Below are positions 35,171 to 46,989 of a DNA stretch of 64,000 bases, one piece after another. Below the pieces are notes generated by a model, which saw only the letters and a program-made list of their open reading frames with translations, was not told where the DNA came from and did no database searches. The first letter of the stretch is position 1. Every line of letters begins with the position of its first letter. This stretch comes from Apoderus coryli (taxonomy: Eukaryota > Arthropoda > Insecta > Coleoptera > Attelabidae): assembly GCA_911728435.2 (NCBI GenBank), contig OU452214.1, positions 9,674,105 through 9,738,104 of the forward strand, written 5' to 3'. A program made the translations under genes and the position numbers.

Positions 35171-35478
35171 ACGTCATTATAGTGCAACCGGCAATATAAT
35201 CGGTCATGGTGAAATTTGCCTCTTTGTTTCTGGGTTATTTATCTAAGAGACATGGAGAGGTGAGAATGAGACTCGACGTGTGCGCATCTAATTTTTTGGT
35301 TTCACTATGCAGGCTGCCATTTTGAAGCGCTAATTTTGTTTTGATTTAATATTTGCGTGTTTTCCGTTGTTTGTTAATATATTTTCGATGTTGAATGTTA
35401 TTAAAATCAAAAGGTGCAAGTAAGTTAAATATTTATTTTTAATCATATAGGTAATCGAAATTTAAAAAAAATTTCTAG

Positions 35479-35529
35479 TTGTGCAGTGAAAAGCTGCCAT
35501 CATAGCAGAAGGTTTCCTGTTGATCATCA
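35479..35529 (+). CDS. THAP-like exon fragment
   Basis: The acceptor ATTTCTAG is followed by a frame CAVKSCHHSRRFPVDH and the donor CA|GTAAGTA at 35530. The C-x4-C spacing is that of a THAP domain start. An upstream frame (about 35389-35419) ending RCK|GTAAGTT could be its first exon. The rest of the domain was not found. Confidence 0.4.
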
Positions 35530-35936
35530 GTAAGTACCTATTGTGTTTATTAAAAAATGCATTTTTTTGTTACAATGTACGAAAAAAAACAGCAGTTCAA
35601 GTACATATTTTGCCGCTGGACTTTTTTTTATAACGCAACAACCGTATTGTGAATTTGGCTACTCACTCAAGTGAAGCATGGGTTCCAGCCTTCTATTTTA
35701 GTAGTTTCACACTTCAAAATGGTGGACGCATGGCGAAACAATTCCCGCGGGTTGATGTGCATTCTCTCCTCGGTATGTCTCTAGGTTATCTCTGTGTTTT
35801 AGGTTAGGTATGCTGTTTACCTTTTGTATTTATGAAAAATCAATTTCTTAAACAAGAACCAGAGATATTAAAAATTCACAGGTAAACCAAATAGAGCAGG
35901 AAGTAAATTTCCAATTAAAAAGAGCCAATTACTAGA

Positions 35937-36093
35937 ATGGAATATGAAATAGAGCAAGTCTTTATCAAACAAGAGATAGATATTGCTGGTTTATATTCAG
36001 ATGAAGCAGTGCAAACTAACTGTGATGGTCCTGAAGAAGATAACAATAAAGAAGACAGTACTTGTATAATTGTTCATGATGATCCTTTATTAG
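35937..36093 (+). CDS. partial acidic zinc-finger-gene exon
   Basis: The residues MEYEIEQVFIKQEIDIAGLY then EEDNNKEDSTCIIVHDDP resemble the acidic exons at 34259 and 39151, with an IKQE sumoylation-type motif. A possible donor (TT|GTATGTG) lies at about 36095. It is truncated relative to its paralogues. Confidence 0.5.
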
Positions 36094-36234
36094 AATTGTA
36101 TGTGTGTGTTAGCTCATTAAATACTTAAATTAAGACTTCCCTGTAGTAGAACATCAAAATGGCTGCGCTCTATATTCCATTTTTTTTACCTCTCACTCGA
36201 GCAATATATTTCTTTATTTTCGGAACAGGTAACG

Positions 36235-37065
36235 AACTGATTCCGAATGCGAACTGCAAACTGTTTGCATCTATTACTAATCGTACATGGAACAAAGCGA
36301 AATGAAATTAAATGGCGCATGTCAGTCCAAACGGTAACGTTAACGAAATCGTACAATGAACGATCATCGCTCGAAAAGTAGATTTTTTTGAATTCGGCCC
36401 TGTATTTGGAAAACTACATGTGTTACCCAAAATATGATTAGGGCAACGTGAGTTTCACAAAAAATTAGCAATGTGTCGCGAAAACCGCATACCGGTAACT
36501 TTCCCAATAACAGAGCTACCCCACAATTAGAACGAAATCTGGACAACCTGTACAAGAACGCTTTATCGAAAAATTTCAAACTATACAGTTTCAACATATG
36601 GAACTCATCAACTGGTCAAAAAATTCAAGAATACAGGGTCGGTGGAAAATATAACAAAGAAGAAGTGTTATTGAAGTTGGGAACGCAATGCATTAATCTA
36701 ATTTTTGTCCTAAATATATTAAATTCTATCTAGTGATTTATAAAAAGAAACTCGTAAATTTAAAACCATGATTTTATTTAATTAGTAGCTAAAACATAAC
36801 ATTTATGTTCTTTGTACCCAAATCATGTAATTTTATTTGATTCTTTAAAGTTTTGTCAATGACAGTTTAGCTATTTTTTAATCTTCTAGAATTTTTTTTC
36901 ACCTCATTGATGCCACTGATGATGAGAGTATCTACTATCGAAACATGTATGGTATGGTATGCGAACGGCAAACTGTTTGCATCTATTACTAATCGTACAT
37001 GGAAAAAAGTGAAATAAAATTAAAATGCGCATGTCAGTCCAAACGGTATTTGCTTTTAATCTGTG
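36235..37065. mobile_element. element bounded by direct repeats, with hammerhead-like motif
   Basis: About 36240-36340 and 36955-37060 share GCATCTATTACTAATCGTAC then ATGGAA and GCGCATGTCAGTCCAAACGG in the same orientation, flanking about 610 bases. Just before the right copy lies a hammerhead-like motif. Direct terminal repeats plus such a motif fit a Penelope-like element or retrozyme, but no protein domain is recognisable. The small frame at 36473-36733 is unassigned. Confidence 0.5.
36910..36955 (+). ncRNA. hammerhead-ribozyme-like motif 2
   Basis: Stem I ATGCCA pairs with TGGTAT (six pairs including one G-U). The core CTGATGA is followed by an extra T, stem II GAGAGT/ACTATC (one mismatch), GAAA, stem III ACA/TGT and a cleavage-position A. 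The architecture equals motif 1 with an unrelated stem II sequence. Confidence 0.5.
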
Positions 37066-37600
37066 ATCGAAATAACGGTGCCGAAACCATAGAAATCTTA
37101 TATTATATATGTACTCTAGAATGCTAATTAAATCCAGCCGAATACCAAAAAGTGTAACGGGTATGCAGAGTTTTCACGATCTACGCATGCTCCTCAATAT
37201 CTTATTTTCAGTACAGAGCTGCCATATTTAAAACTATTTTGTCGTTCGCCTTACAGAATTTATGCGACATATCTGTTTTATAAATAAATCCATATGTTGC
37301 GTCATACGAAACTGCTTGACAAAATCAAATAATTAAATGTTATTGGTAAAATTGCATACTGTTTGGTTTTCAGCAATATGAACGAAACATTTTTTTCCAA
37401 ATCTTATTAAATTTAGAAGATTTCGCAACAGCGTCTGTTTTCGTAAATGACGTTTCTCGTAGTGGGAATATCTGTCAGAGTCGGCTTCACAACAATTCAG
37501 ATAGGTTTTATAATTGAGTTATGGTTTTATTCGTGGTATATTTTAATTGTTGAAAGATATACCTATTTGTGATTAAAATTGTTTTTAATATTTGTTATTT
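37066..37600. other. intergenic, no gene recognised
   Basis: This is AT-rich sequence upstream of the THAP exon at 37629. No array or hairpin was seen. Confidence 0.4.
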
Positions 37601-37628
37601 TGGTTTTAGTTCGTTAATTTAACAAACA

Positions 37629-38272
37629 ATGAGGTGTATAGTGTTGTGGTGTAAAAATGAAGGTCTCATTCCTGGTGTTAAATATTTTCAGTAAGTTATT
37701 GTTTCGAGTTTCTAACAGTCTGAGTTTGAGTCAATATGATACCATTGACATGATATTCATTTTTAGCTTGACAAAAAAAAAAGACATGATGTTTGGATGC
37801 GGGCATTGAGATCCTAGTACAGAAAATGTATGTGATGGGAATGTCATATGCAGTAAGCATTTCGCTGCAGAAGATATCATTTGTACAGAAGACGGCAAGA
37901 GGATCACCCTCGTACCCGATGCAGTTCCCAAACTTTGGTTGAAAAGAAGAGATTATGTAAATGAGAGTAGAATTTAAATTCTTAATCGTTTGATATCAAG
38001 ACACTGTCAAAAATGCATGATATGTATGTCAAGAATATATTTCCTACGTTGTGTAGGTATACAAAGTTTGTTTGAATTCTGTTGTTAAACTAGAATATAC
38101 TTAATTATAGAATCCTCCATGAAATTGCTGAGAATACAAGTTCTACCAACCATGTTTTGTCACAAAATACTATTGCGAGTAGTACGGATTATATGGAAGT
38201 GGTTTACATGGACACGGAGAATATTTGTGAAGTCACTGTTTCTTGCACCCCTTCTTTGAAGGCTCTAGAGAG
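37629..38272 (+). pseudogene. THAP-domain gene, 5' exons with frameshifts
   Basis: Exon 37629-37690: ATG, MRCIVLWCKNEGLIPGVKYF, donor CA|GTAAGTT. Exon 37767-37976: a run of ten A precedes RHDVWMRALRS, then in another frame ENVCDGNVICSKHFAAED and VPDAVPKLW. That covers the C-x2-C, W, C-x2-H and AVP-type signature of a THAP finger. Joining exon 1 to exon 2 needs one more A in the run, and a second shift is needed after MRALRS. A third open piece, 38111-38272, has proper splice sites (TTATAG|...|GTAAGGC). The order leads into the acidic exon at 39030 and the C2H2 exon at 40414, suggesting one THAP-C2H2 gene, now broken. Confidence 0.6.
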
Positions 38273-38661
38273 GTAAGGCGCTTAAGGTGGTTGTATAAAC
38301 AAACAAATATTATATAATAATAAAATAAATAATTAGAATGCTCAAGTCCTTAAGATATTTTCCAGTATTAGAATTTTTACTTATTTCTCGTTTCTGCTTA
38401 GATTTATTATTATTATTGGGTTGTACCTGTTAGACAATAAAGTATTTAGATATTTAATGTAATTTTTTATTTCTTAAATTCCTTTATTCCATTTTTTTAT
38501 TTGAATGTTACCAAATGGTAAAATTTAATTTTAAATATACCTCTAACATAACAGTAATATTACATTTAATCAAAGCCGGTCCTGTTGAAAAATAAGATAC
38601 TGGTGATCATGCGCATTATGGACAGCTCTAGACTTTTGTACTACGGGATTATCATTCTAGA

Positions 38662-38662
<1 letters not shown>

Positions 38663-38694
<32 letters not shown>
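38663..38694. repeat. (TA)n microsatellite
   Basis: About 16 uninterrupted TA repeats. Confidence 0.95.
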
Positions 38695-38697
<3 letters not shown>

Positions 38698-38809
38698 AGA
38701 TTTCTGTGGTTGGTACCACAGATCTAGAAAAGGGGTTTCTAGATCTGTGGTTGGTACGCATTTAACGTATTGCGCATGAGCGTGACCGTACATTACACGG
38801 TTTTTAGAG

Positions 38810-38935
38810 GGGTTGGAACAAACCTAATAATAACTCCTCTTTTTTTACTGGTTTCCCTATGGCATTGTCTTTATAACCAATAAAGTCTAACAATACAACA
38901 TAAACAATAAACAAATAACTAACGCCTTTACCTTT
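38810..38935 (+). promoter_or_regulatory. conserved 5' flank of the acidic exon (candidate promoter)
   Basis: It is the reverse complement of the block at 13490-13640 and is placed the same way relative to its acidic exon. Role inferred. Confidence 0.4.
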
Positions 38936-39029
38936 GAATAGTCACTTGGAATATAAATCACTTTATATTCAAAGACTACCGCTACAAACTGTTCTTTGTT
39001 ATTATAACCAAGAAATATAACTAACACAG

Positions 39030-39420
39030 ATCAGGGAAATTTAATCTTTTCGTGTCAAGAACTACAGGAGATAATAATTCAAGTTAAAAGTGAAAATTGG
39101 ACAAATCAAGTTCCTCTAGAAGTAACTTTAAAATCAGACTTGAAATACAAAATGGAACAAGTGTATATTAAAGGACAACCAGATATTGGTTGTTGGAAAT
39201 CCAATGAAACGGCTCTTATAAAAACAGAAACACCCAGTGATGAAATTAATTATTATGATGCTGACGAACAAAAAATTAAAATTGGTGAGGAAAATGTCGA
39301 TTACGATCGCTCGCTACAAATTAAACCTGAAGAATTAAATATTAAACATGAAGAAGATGTTGGTGAATTACATAATATGAGCATTGGTAAAGATTTAGAG
39401 GATACTGATTATAATATAAG
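39030..39420 (+). CDS. acidic exon with repeated sumoylation-type motifs
   Basis: It is open from the acceptor AACACAG (39029) to the donor AG|GTAAGTA (39421), 130 residues. Motifs: VKSE, IKTE, IKPE, IKHE, with aspartate and glutamate throughout. ATG at 39152 is one possible start if the upstream exons are dead. The phase joins in frame to the finger exon at 40414, reading S-Q-M-N-S-K-K-K. It is a paralogue of 13018-13310. Confidence 0.65.
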
Positions 39421-39735
39421 GTAAGTACTTATCCTCATAATAGGACAGGAAAATGAGGTTCTGGTAAACTTGGGGACCCACAGAATTTGACGGTGATATG
39501 AAATGTAACACTAATAGGTACGTACTTACGTGAATGTTAGAAAATAGTTAGGTAATTCTTGATTTGGGGCATTCTCGGCTACTTTATGTATTTTTTTCTT
39601 ATTAATAATAGACTTTTATTTTTATTTTGAACATAATTACAACAAAATCATAACAAAACACCATTTTAAAATATAGTTTTACTTATTTTATAAAATAAAT
39701 AGAACTTGTGTAACCGAGTCAATAAATAATGACGT

Positions 39736-40100
39736 ACAGGGTGTCCCAAATTCGATGGTTTTGCGGCTTAGGTATCTCGGTTGTTAGTAAAGATAGAAGA
39801 AAACGGTTTTCAGGGCATCGTGCTACTTTTTTATCAAATTTAAGATGCCACAATCAGAATTAATTTTACTTTTTGAGGCGTTTTTCAAAACTTTACATTT
39901 TGGTATCTCTCATTTTTCGAAATTTTAATTTTTTTTTAGTAGGCCATGACAGCTATCTGTCATGGCCTACTAAAAAAAAAATAGAAATTTCGAAAAATGT
40001 CACTTTAGAGCCTAAATATTTGAAAATTATATAGAGTATTATATATTTTTGGAATGCTTATGACAAACCAAATTGTTTTAACCAAAAATATATATAGGAT
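39736..40100. mobile_element. CAGGGTGTCCC-type element with an 89-bp hairpin
   Basis: It starts ACAGGGTGTCCCAAATTCGA. 39911-39999 is a near-perfect hairpin: arms of about 42 bases (CATTTTTCGAAATTT... and AGTAGGCCATGACAG) around CTAT. It is non-coding, of the same tip type as the element at 8137-9890. Confidence 0.6.
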
Positions 40101-40413
40101 GGTCCCATTACAAAAATGCATGTTTGTGTTATTGCACGAAAACAGTTGAATGTAGGATAACCCAGATACGAGGGGGGTCCCAAAAGGCAAAGTTCTCAAA
40201 AAGTAAACGTGTTATATTAATTTTTGATTGTGGCCTGGTAAGTTTGATACAAAAGTAGACAATAAAGCATTGTTTGCACCACGGGCTTTACTAGATTATG
40301 TCTCACAGGCGAAAAATGTCCCTTCGAGCAATATAATCTACATAACGCCTTTGGTACATACAAAATAGCTATTTTATACTGTTGGGCAATAAAGTTGTTA
40401 TCATTATTTCTAG

Positions 40414-41014
40414 CCAAATGAACTCCAAGAAGAAGGCATCAAAGGACCCAAATGAGAAGAATTCCGAAGGTCATACGCCATTGAATGCTACAAATTTGAA
40501 GAGGATTTCGTGTAAATTTTGTGAAAGAACATTTAGTGATAAAAATATTTTAAATAGACATTTATTTCTTAAACATAAAGTGAGTGAAATAAAAATAAGT
40601 GAAGATTTAGAAAAACATCAGTGTAAACATTGTTCGTACTCTACGTTCGTTAAAAAATATTTGACGAGACACTTATTAACCCATAACAATTCTAAATGAC
40701 AAGTTTGTACAGTGTGTAGTAGAAGTTTCAAGCAGAAACGCCAACTGGATTGCCATATCGCCAATATCCATTCCAACAATAAAGATCTAAAGGCGACAAT
40801 CACATACACTCTCTATGAGTGTAGGATCTGTTCCTATAAATTTGCGTGCAAATCAAATTTAAAGCTTCATATGCCGAAACATGACAAAATATCCACGGAT
40901 TCGGAAAAACTTAAGTGTGAACGTTGTGATTTCTTTACTTACAAGAGAAGCCATTTTACGAGGCATTTGGCAGTACACAGTGCGCGGAAAACAAAAATTA
41001 GTGCGAGCAAATGA
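40414..41014 (+). pseudogene. C2H2 zinc-finger exon with an in-frame TGA
   Basis: The acceptor TATTTCTAG is followed by SQMNSKKKASKDPNEKNSEG, then five C2H2 fingers. They begin CKFCERTF, CKHCSYST, CTVCSRSF, CRICSYKF and CERCDFFT. A TGA at 40697 sits between fingers 2 and 3, where relatives have a proline or glutamine in the linker. The frame is otherwise continuous to 41014. If read as is, the product has two fingers only. It is the second exon of the locus with 39030-39420. Confidence 0.75.
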
Positions 41015-41159
41015 TTTTAGTGAGGAAAGCCATATTTATATCACTGGCTTGCAGGGGTGGTCGACAGGGTTTCCCAATAATAACGCTCGATGTTTGGCAA
41101 CAGCGTATCAGGTGGAAAGGTACGGAAGACCTTGCCAACTCTGTTAACCGTGAAGCACA

Positions 41160-42060
41160 TCCGTGTGGTATACGGACGGCTCAAAAGGAATAGAAGGGAA
41201 CACAGGCATGGGAGTATACGGGCCTAATTGCAGGCCCTCTGAATCTCTCGGGAAAAGTCCCACTATATTCCAAGCAGAGATCAACGCTATTAATAGTTGT
41301 GCCTGAAGAGAGGCATCCCGGAACGGCAGATCAATATTATGTCAGACAGTCAAGCTGCGTTAAAAGCACTGAGGTCTTACACCTTCACGTCAAAGCTAGC
41401 ATGGGAATGCAAACAGACCCTAAACCAACTGGCAGCTCAGGGGAAAAAGATTACTCTGACATGGGTGCGAGGACATGAAGGCATAGAGGGGAACGAAGCG
41501 GCGGACCAACTTGCAAAAGAGGGCGCAAACGCTCCGTTCTGCGGCGCGGAACCCATCTTTGGCCTTCCAAAAAGCCATATGAAGGAAGAACTTCGGAGAT
41601 GGGAAAAGGAACAACTTAAGTCCTACTGGAGAAACACTCCAAGCCTAAGACAATCAAAAAGGTTTATCAAACCTTCAGAGGCCAACGCAGGTAAGCTTAT
41701 CCAACTGGAGAGAAGCGACCTAAGGCGAATTACAGGCCTTTTTACGGGACACCACCCAGTGAAGTACCATCTCAAAAAGATGGGCCTAACCGAGGACGAC
41801 ACTTGTCGGTTTTGCGAAGACGTAACAGAGACAACAGAACACGTGCTCTGTGAATGCATGGCACTTTTCTGCAAAAGGCTAAAACACCTTGGAAGGAATT
41901 TAGCCCCCAAAGAAATCATCAACTTTATGAAAAGTGTGGGACAGCTGGGCAATTCATAGATTAGAGTCATTCACAAAAGATCTTCTGCAGGTCGAAGTGA
42001 GGGGAGGCCAAACCGCCTAAACGACTCCGATAAAACAATCTACAACAATCTAACCGTGAA
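41160..42060 (+). pseudogene. retrotransposon RNase H and C-terminus
   Basis: The RNase H catalytic set is visible: YTDGSKG (D), FQAEINAI (E), MSDSQAALKAL (D) and GNEAADQLA (D). It is followed by a C-terminal CRFCEDVTETTEHVLCEC zinc-knuckle-like segment. A frameshift at about 41300 splits the first two motifs from the rest. It is 5' truncated at about 41040-41160, right after the zinc-finger exon. The last 180 bases recur at 10905-11110. RNase H after RT is typical of I/R1-like and some Jockey-group elements. Confidence 0.85.
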
Positions 42061-42099
42061 GCTCTGTGGGGGATATTGAAGCTCAACTACTTCGACTCC

Positions 42100-44040
42100 T
42101 GCACGATAATATCAAAAAGCAGCAGCAGACCGGCAGAACCCGTTCTGGCGGAAAGCAGGGTTGTGTCTGCACCAATTTTTTTTCGAAGTTTGTGGGAACG
42201 GTTAAGGATGAACTGTCGGGGGGAATAGAGGTTTGATGGCGGCGGACTCTTCATAAACGTCATAGGAAAAGGATCGCTCGAATAACAAAGTGCGATGAGG
42301 AGGAGGAGATATTAAACCCTTAAACCTCAGATTAAGATTGCGGACGTCAGTAAAGTGTGATAAAAACATGCAGCATGACGAAATCGTCTATCTTTCATAG
42401 AAAGCCATTTGGCACTAACCAATTTGTGGCTTATTGCTTAAATAGGATCAAGAGCTGACTTTAACAAACAAGCACCATACACAATATCACAATAGTTGAA
42501 GAGTCTGTTAATGACCTCTTTCGCTCTGTTGATTGTGAATTGTTTTATGAATGTTTAAATTCGGGCATTGATTTGTTCGTTCCTTTGGAGAGCAGAAAAG
42601 TGAACAGTAGCAAGCCTTGGTTAAGTGGATTTATTTTCTCGTTAATTAATAAAAAGCGAAAGTTATGGGATCGCTATATCAGTGACAAAAACAATTATAC
42701 GTACGCCTCATATCGACAAGTTAACAATAAATTAAAAAGGGAAATACAAATGGCACGAGCGAAGTATGAGAGTGAGATCGCAACTTCTTCGAATAAAAAG
42801 TGTTACTCATATATAAAAAGGTGTCTACAACCTCAGTGCAGTCCATAACACTTAGGAATCCCTTTACGAATGAAATAATGACGGATCCACAGGACGTTTT
42901 TTACAATGGATGGCAGTGGGCCGATGCCTGAGATAATGAGAGATGCCCCTTATGGTGCTAGTATTGACAATGTTGTCTTTACATCGGAAAAAAGTCTAGA
43001 CGCCATAAAATCACTCCGGGTCTGGACGGCGTTCCTGTGGTGATTCTGCAAAAATGTGCGGCTGTCTCTGAACCTCTTCGATTCACTGGGCTGAAAGCAT
43101 TGTGATTCCCATTTATAAAAAGGGTGACAAGCATGTTGCTGGAAATTATAGACCAATTAGCCTTACCTTGAACTTATGAAGATGCATGGAAAAATTATAA
43201 CGAAAGATATTACTGGCTTTGCGCTCGAGAACAATATAATTCCGGCGGTGTAGCATGGTTTTCTTCCGGGAAGGTCGACAGAAACAAACTTGTTGACTTG
43301 TGTCAACGACTGGACATCAATTAACGATAACAACGAACCAATCCTGTTACGCAATATGAGGATGCGGTGAGAGATTTTCGGGCCTTGGAGGCATGGACGC
43401 GTCACTGGTTGATGACGGTGAATGTTGGAAAGTGTTCGGTTATGCGCCTCGGAAAGAGCAACTCACGTATCGCGCCTGTTATAAACGGTCAGACTCTCAC
43501 CGAGGCTGCAGAACAAAAAGACTTGGGTGTGGTCATCTCAAATGGGAAAAGCAAGTTATGAAAGTCGTCAAGAGAGCAAATTGAATGACTTACCTGATAC
43601 TACGTGCATTTAATGACCACTCCACCGCTATGATTGTAAAATTGTACAAGTGTTACATACGACCAATTCTAGAGTACGCTCAGTCGGTGTGGAGCCCTTA
43701 TTATGTAAAAGACATAGAACTCTTAGAGCGTGTGTAAAGAACAATAACGAAAATTCCACCTGACTTGAAGAATTTACCATATGAGGATCGCCTTACTAGA
43801 ATGAACTTGACAACACTGGCTGCTCGTAGACTTCGTGGTGACTTAATACAGACTTATAAAATTGTAAATAACTATTGTGTGATGTGCGCGAATGTGTAGG
43901 AAGAATTTTTTGACGAACAGAGTGGTGTATATGTGGAACGGTCTTAATGAGGACACTGTGAGTGCGCTATCGGTCAATGCGTTTAAGAATGTGTTGTAAG
44001 ACAATATCTGTGCGCGTATAACATTTTCAATGGAAAATAT
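42100..44040 (+). pseudogene. non-LTR reverse transcriptase, many breaks
   Basis: Pieces in order: 42540-42848 (KPWLSGFIFSLINKKRKLWD), about 43090-43180 (PIYKKGDKHVAGNYRPIS), about 43250-43320 (GFLPGRSTETNLLTCVNDW), 43367-43558 (WLMTVNVGKCSVMRLGKSNS), and about 43590-43880 (YIRPILEYAQSVWSPYYVKD then NLPYEDRLTRMNL). This is the linear order of an ORF2 reverse transcriptase. Frameshifts and stops occur between most pieces, and the catalytic YADD block is missing. Confidence 0.8.
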
Positions 44041-44109
44041 GCTTTACTTACACATCCGTGTCCATTTTAACCGCTAAATTCCTCGCTGACCTACAAAATG
44101 CGATGGGCA

Positions 44110-44590
44110 CACCATGCGTCTACCAAAAGGCAATATCTTTGTCTTAGATGGATTAATTTTTAAATGGTGTGCATTGGACCAGAGATATCTTCAGGATTAA
44201 ATGAAAATCTAAGCTGTCATCAGCCTACATCTCGGGACTGCAAAAATTAAGACAGAAAATCAGAGGTCCCAATACTGATCCCTGAAGAACACCACAAGAT
44301 GTGTAGCCCAAGTCAGATTTTCTATTAAGGGTTTCAACAAATTGACGAGGACTGAGTAAATAACTATAAAGACAATTCGGAAAAGCTGAGAACTGCCAGT
44401 AAAACGTGATGACTTATAGGATAAGCGCCTTTGTAGAATCTATCAAAAGTAAAGTAGAACACTTACCGGTATCGAGATCACGCTAAATGTCATCAGCAAT
44501 GTCCAGAAGTGCACTTGCAAAGTTGTGGCCTTCACAAAACCCCGATTGTTGTTTGGGCAATATATTATGTTGTAACATGAGATTTAATTT
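44110..44590 (-). pseudogene. second reverse transcriptase fragment, opposite strand
   Basis: On the minus strand: ILPKQQSGFCEGHNFASALL, LDTGKCSTLLLIDSTKA, and a later block equivalent to SCGVLQGSVLGPLIFCL. These are RT motifs 2a-B of a non-LTR element; stops and shifts are present. Confidence 0.7.
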
Positions 44591-44599
44591 GTGAAGCTC

Positions 44600-45480
44600 G
44601 TATCTACATCAGTCTTCAATACGCGGATGACAACGTTGTTCTAGCTGATACAAAAGAGGACCTTCAATATGCTCTCCACCACTACCACGTAGTCCACGCG
44701 GCCAGCAAAGTGCTAACTTCCCACAGGGACTGTGAATGTTATCAACTGATCTGTTTAGCTGTGCTGAGGAGCCCACTCGACACCTTAAGTTGACACTTCC
44801 TCAGCACACGTATGAGACGGGCGAAGATCAACAGATCAGTTGAGACCAGATGATACCCCTTCGCATTCTGATGGACATGTCGCTAAGGGACGCGAACTAA
44901 GTGGTAATACCTCGGCAGCATTCTCGGGGCGAACGCAAATATCCATGATGAAATTGAGCATCGTATAAGATGGACAAGCCGTCTGAGAGTCGAACCAAGT
45001 TGCGAGTGAGTCTTGGGACCACTTATCAGAGGCATTTAAAAACCCTAGAGAAGTAGCATCAACGATGTCTTAGAAGATTTCTTGGAATCAAATGGCAGGA
45101 CCGACGAACAAACATCAGCGTGCTGGAGGAAGCTGAATCCACTAGCATTGATACGATGGACTGGCCACGTAATCCGCATGCCAACGGAACGCCTTCTTAA
45201 GATCGGCCCATGAAATCAGGGAGGCCAGAAGAAGCTGTATAAGGATGTTCTTAAGACCAACATGTGGCTTAGATGTGACGAACTGGGAACAGATCGCGAA
45301 CGACCGACCGAGATAAAGGCGGACAATTTACGAGGGTCATCGAGTTTTTAAAGAGCAGCGTCGACGAGATGAGGATACAAAGAGACAGCATCGAAAGGAG
45401 GGAGAACGCATCGATGAGGCAGCGCATTTGCACACGATGGGTGTGTCAATTTTGTGGCAAGGTTTGCCGCTCGAGGATCG
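44600..45480 (+). pseudogene. RTE-like retrotransposon 3' part
   Basis: It starts at the RT active-site block YADDNVVLADTKEDLQYAL (about 44617-44675). A foreign stretch follows (44690-44840, also found near 47020-47100), then the RTE-type tail with EAESTSIDTMDWP, a GRP motif and RDSIERREN. It has many stops. Confidence 0.65.
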
Positions 45481-45559
45481 GTCTCTTAGAGTTCGCAACA
45501 GATCCCTGAGTTGGAATAATTAGCAATTGAATGCTGATGATTAGGTGGAAAGGCACACA

Positions 45560-45912
45560 AGCGTTATCTCTGGCAGGAGTAGCCAGTTAGCCTTGACATT
45601 GAATATGAAGCGGTGCACAATTCTCTCTACTGGCATCAGACAGCTCAAGTTAGGGTGGAGAACAAAATGTCGGAGAAGATAGTCATAGAAAAAGGAGTGC
45701 GACAGGGATGCATATTATCCCTGCTGCTCTTTAATCTGTACGCAGAAAACAATTTCGCGGAAGGTCCTGAAAACACTAGCGCTGGAATTAAAATCAATGG
45801 CAAAACAATTAACAATGTAAAATATTTTGTGGATTGGTTCGGTCAACTATCGTCGCGTGCTGAGAACCTTTCAGCAGTTCTGGCGGCCGAAGCTCTTAGA
45901 CTTACAAAGTGA
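45560..45912 (+). pseudogene. RTE-like reverse transcriptase palm fragment
   Basis: The frame holds QTAQVRVENKMSEKIVIEKG then VRQGCILSLLLFNLYAE and GIKINGKTINNVKYFVD. This is the stretch just before the YADD site, here cut off as FVD. A serine-to-leucine change (LSP to LSL) and the truncation mark it as dead. Confidence 0.75.
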
Positions 45913-46229
45913 TTCGCCCAACTTCAACTGGCAAAACTCTTAAGAAAATAATACTACAATAAAACAACATTTAAAAATATATTACGATTATTTTCACATA
46001 AAAAAAATTATACAATATACAAAACAAGAACAAATTAAATAATAATAAATTTGTAAACAGATTTGTTGCTAAATATTTTTTATTCCGGGCAAAATAAACC
46101 CAGGCGTTCAATAAATATATTCATTTTTATAATATTATCTAACACACCGCGTGACCAAAACAAAAAAGTCCTTCTCTGATATTTTCTAATCGAATTTTTC
46201 CGGGAAAACCTCAGTACACGTCGATTGAT

Positions 46230-46925
46230 ATAAGATCTCCCCCCCTGCATAAGGTGCCAACCCCTCCAAGAATCTTAAAGGGACGGGAGCTCAAAGGGAC
46301 ACATTTGAAATGAATGAAATCTCATGTTACTCTGGCGAGTGTACATTTTTTCTCAACCGTCACATCAATCGACATGAGGGCAGATATTGGAGTGAGCAAC
46401 ATATTCCACATCCTCAAGAGTTGTCAGTATGGGCTGAAATGGAGGAAAATACTATTTTCTTTCCATTTTTCCCATACACAATGTGGCAAACCCTCCAAGA
46501 ATCTTAAAGGGCACGGAGCTCAAAGGGACACATTTGAAATTCCATGTTACTTTGACGAGTGTACATTTTTTCTCAACCGTCACATCAATCAACATGATAG
46601 CAGATATTGGAGTGAGCAACATATTCCACATCCTCAAGAGTTGTCAGTATGGGCTGAAATGGAGGAAAATACTATTTTCTTTCCATTTTTCCCCTACACA
46701 AGGTGGCAACCCCTCCAAGAATCTTAAAGGGCACGGGAGCTCAAAGGGACACATTTGAAATGAATTAAATTCCATGTTACTCTGACGAGTGTACATTTTT
46801 TCTCAACCGTCACATCAATCGACATGATGGCAGATATTGGAGTGAGCAACATATTCCACATCCTCAAGAGTTGGATGTATGGGCTAAAAATCGGGGGAAA
46901 AAATATTTTCCTTGATGGTAACTTG
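46230..46925 (+). repeat. three tandem copies of a 220-230 bp unit
   Basis: CTCCAAGAATCTTAAAGG recurs at about 46264, 46492 and 46713. The unit includes ATGTTACTCTGGCGAGTGTA and GAGTGAGCAACATATTCCAC. Frames inside are by-products. Confidence 0.9.
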
Positions 46926-46989
46926 ACGGGAGAATCTCACTTGAACATAGCATCTACCCTCAAATTCTAGAAAATGCGAATAGGTATGG

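Noticed and set aside
46310..46758. Frames with EISCYSGECTFFLNRHINRH that hint at a zinc-binding pattern
   Set aside because: They repeat with the 220-230 bp tandem unit and are present in more than one frame.
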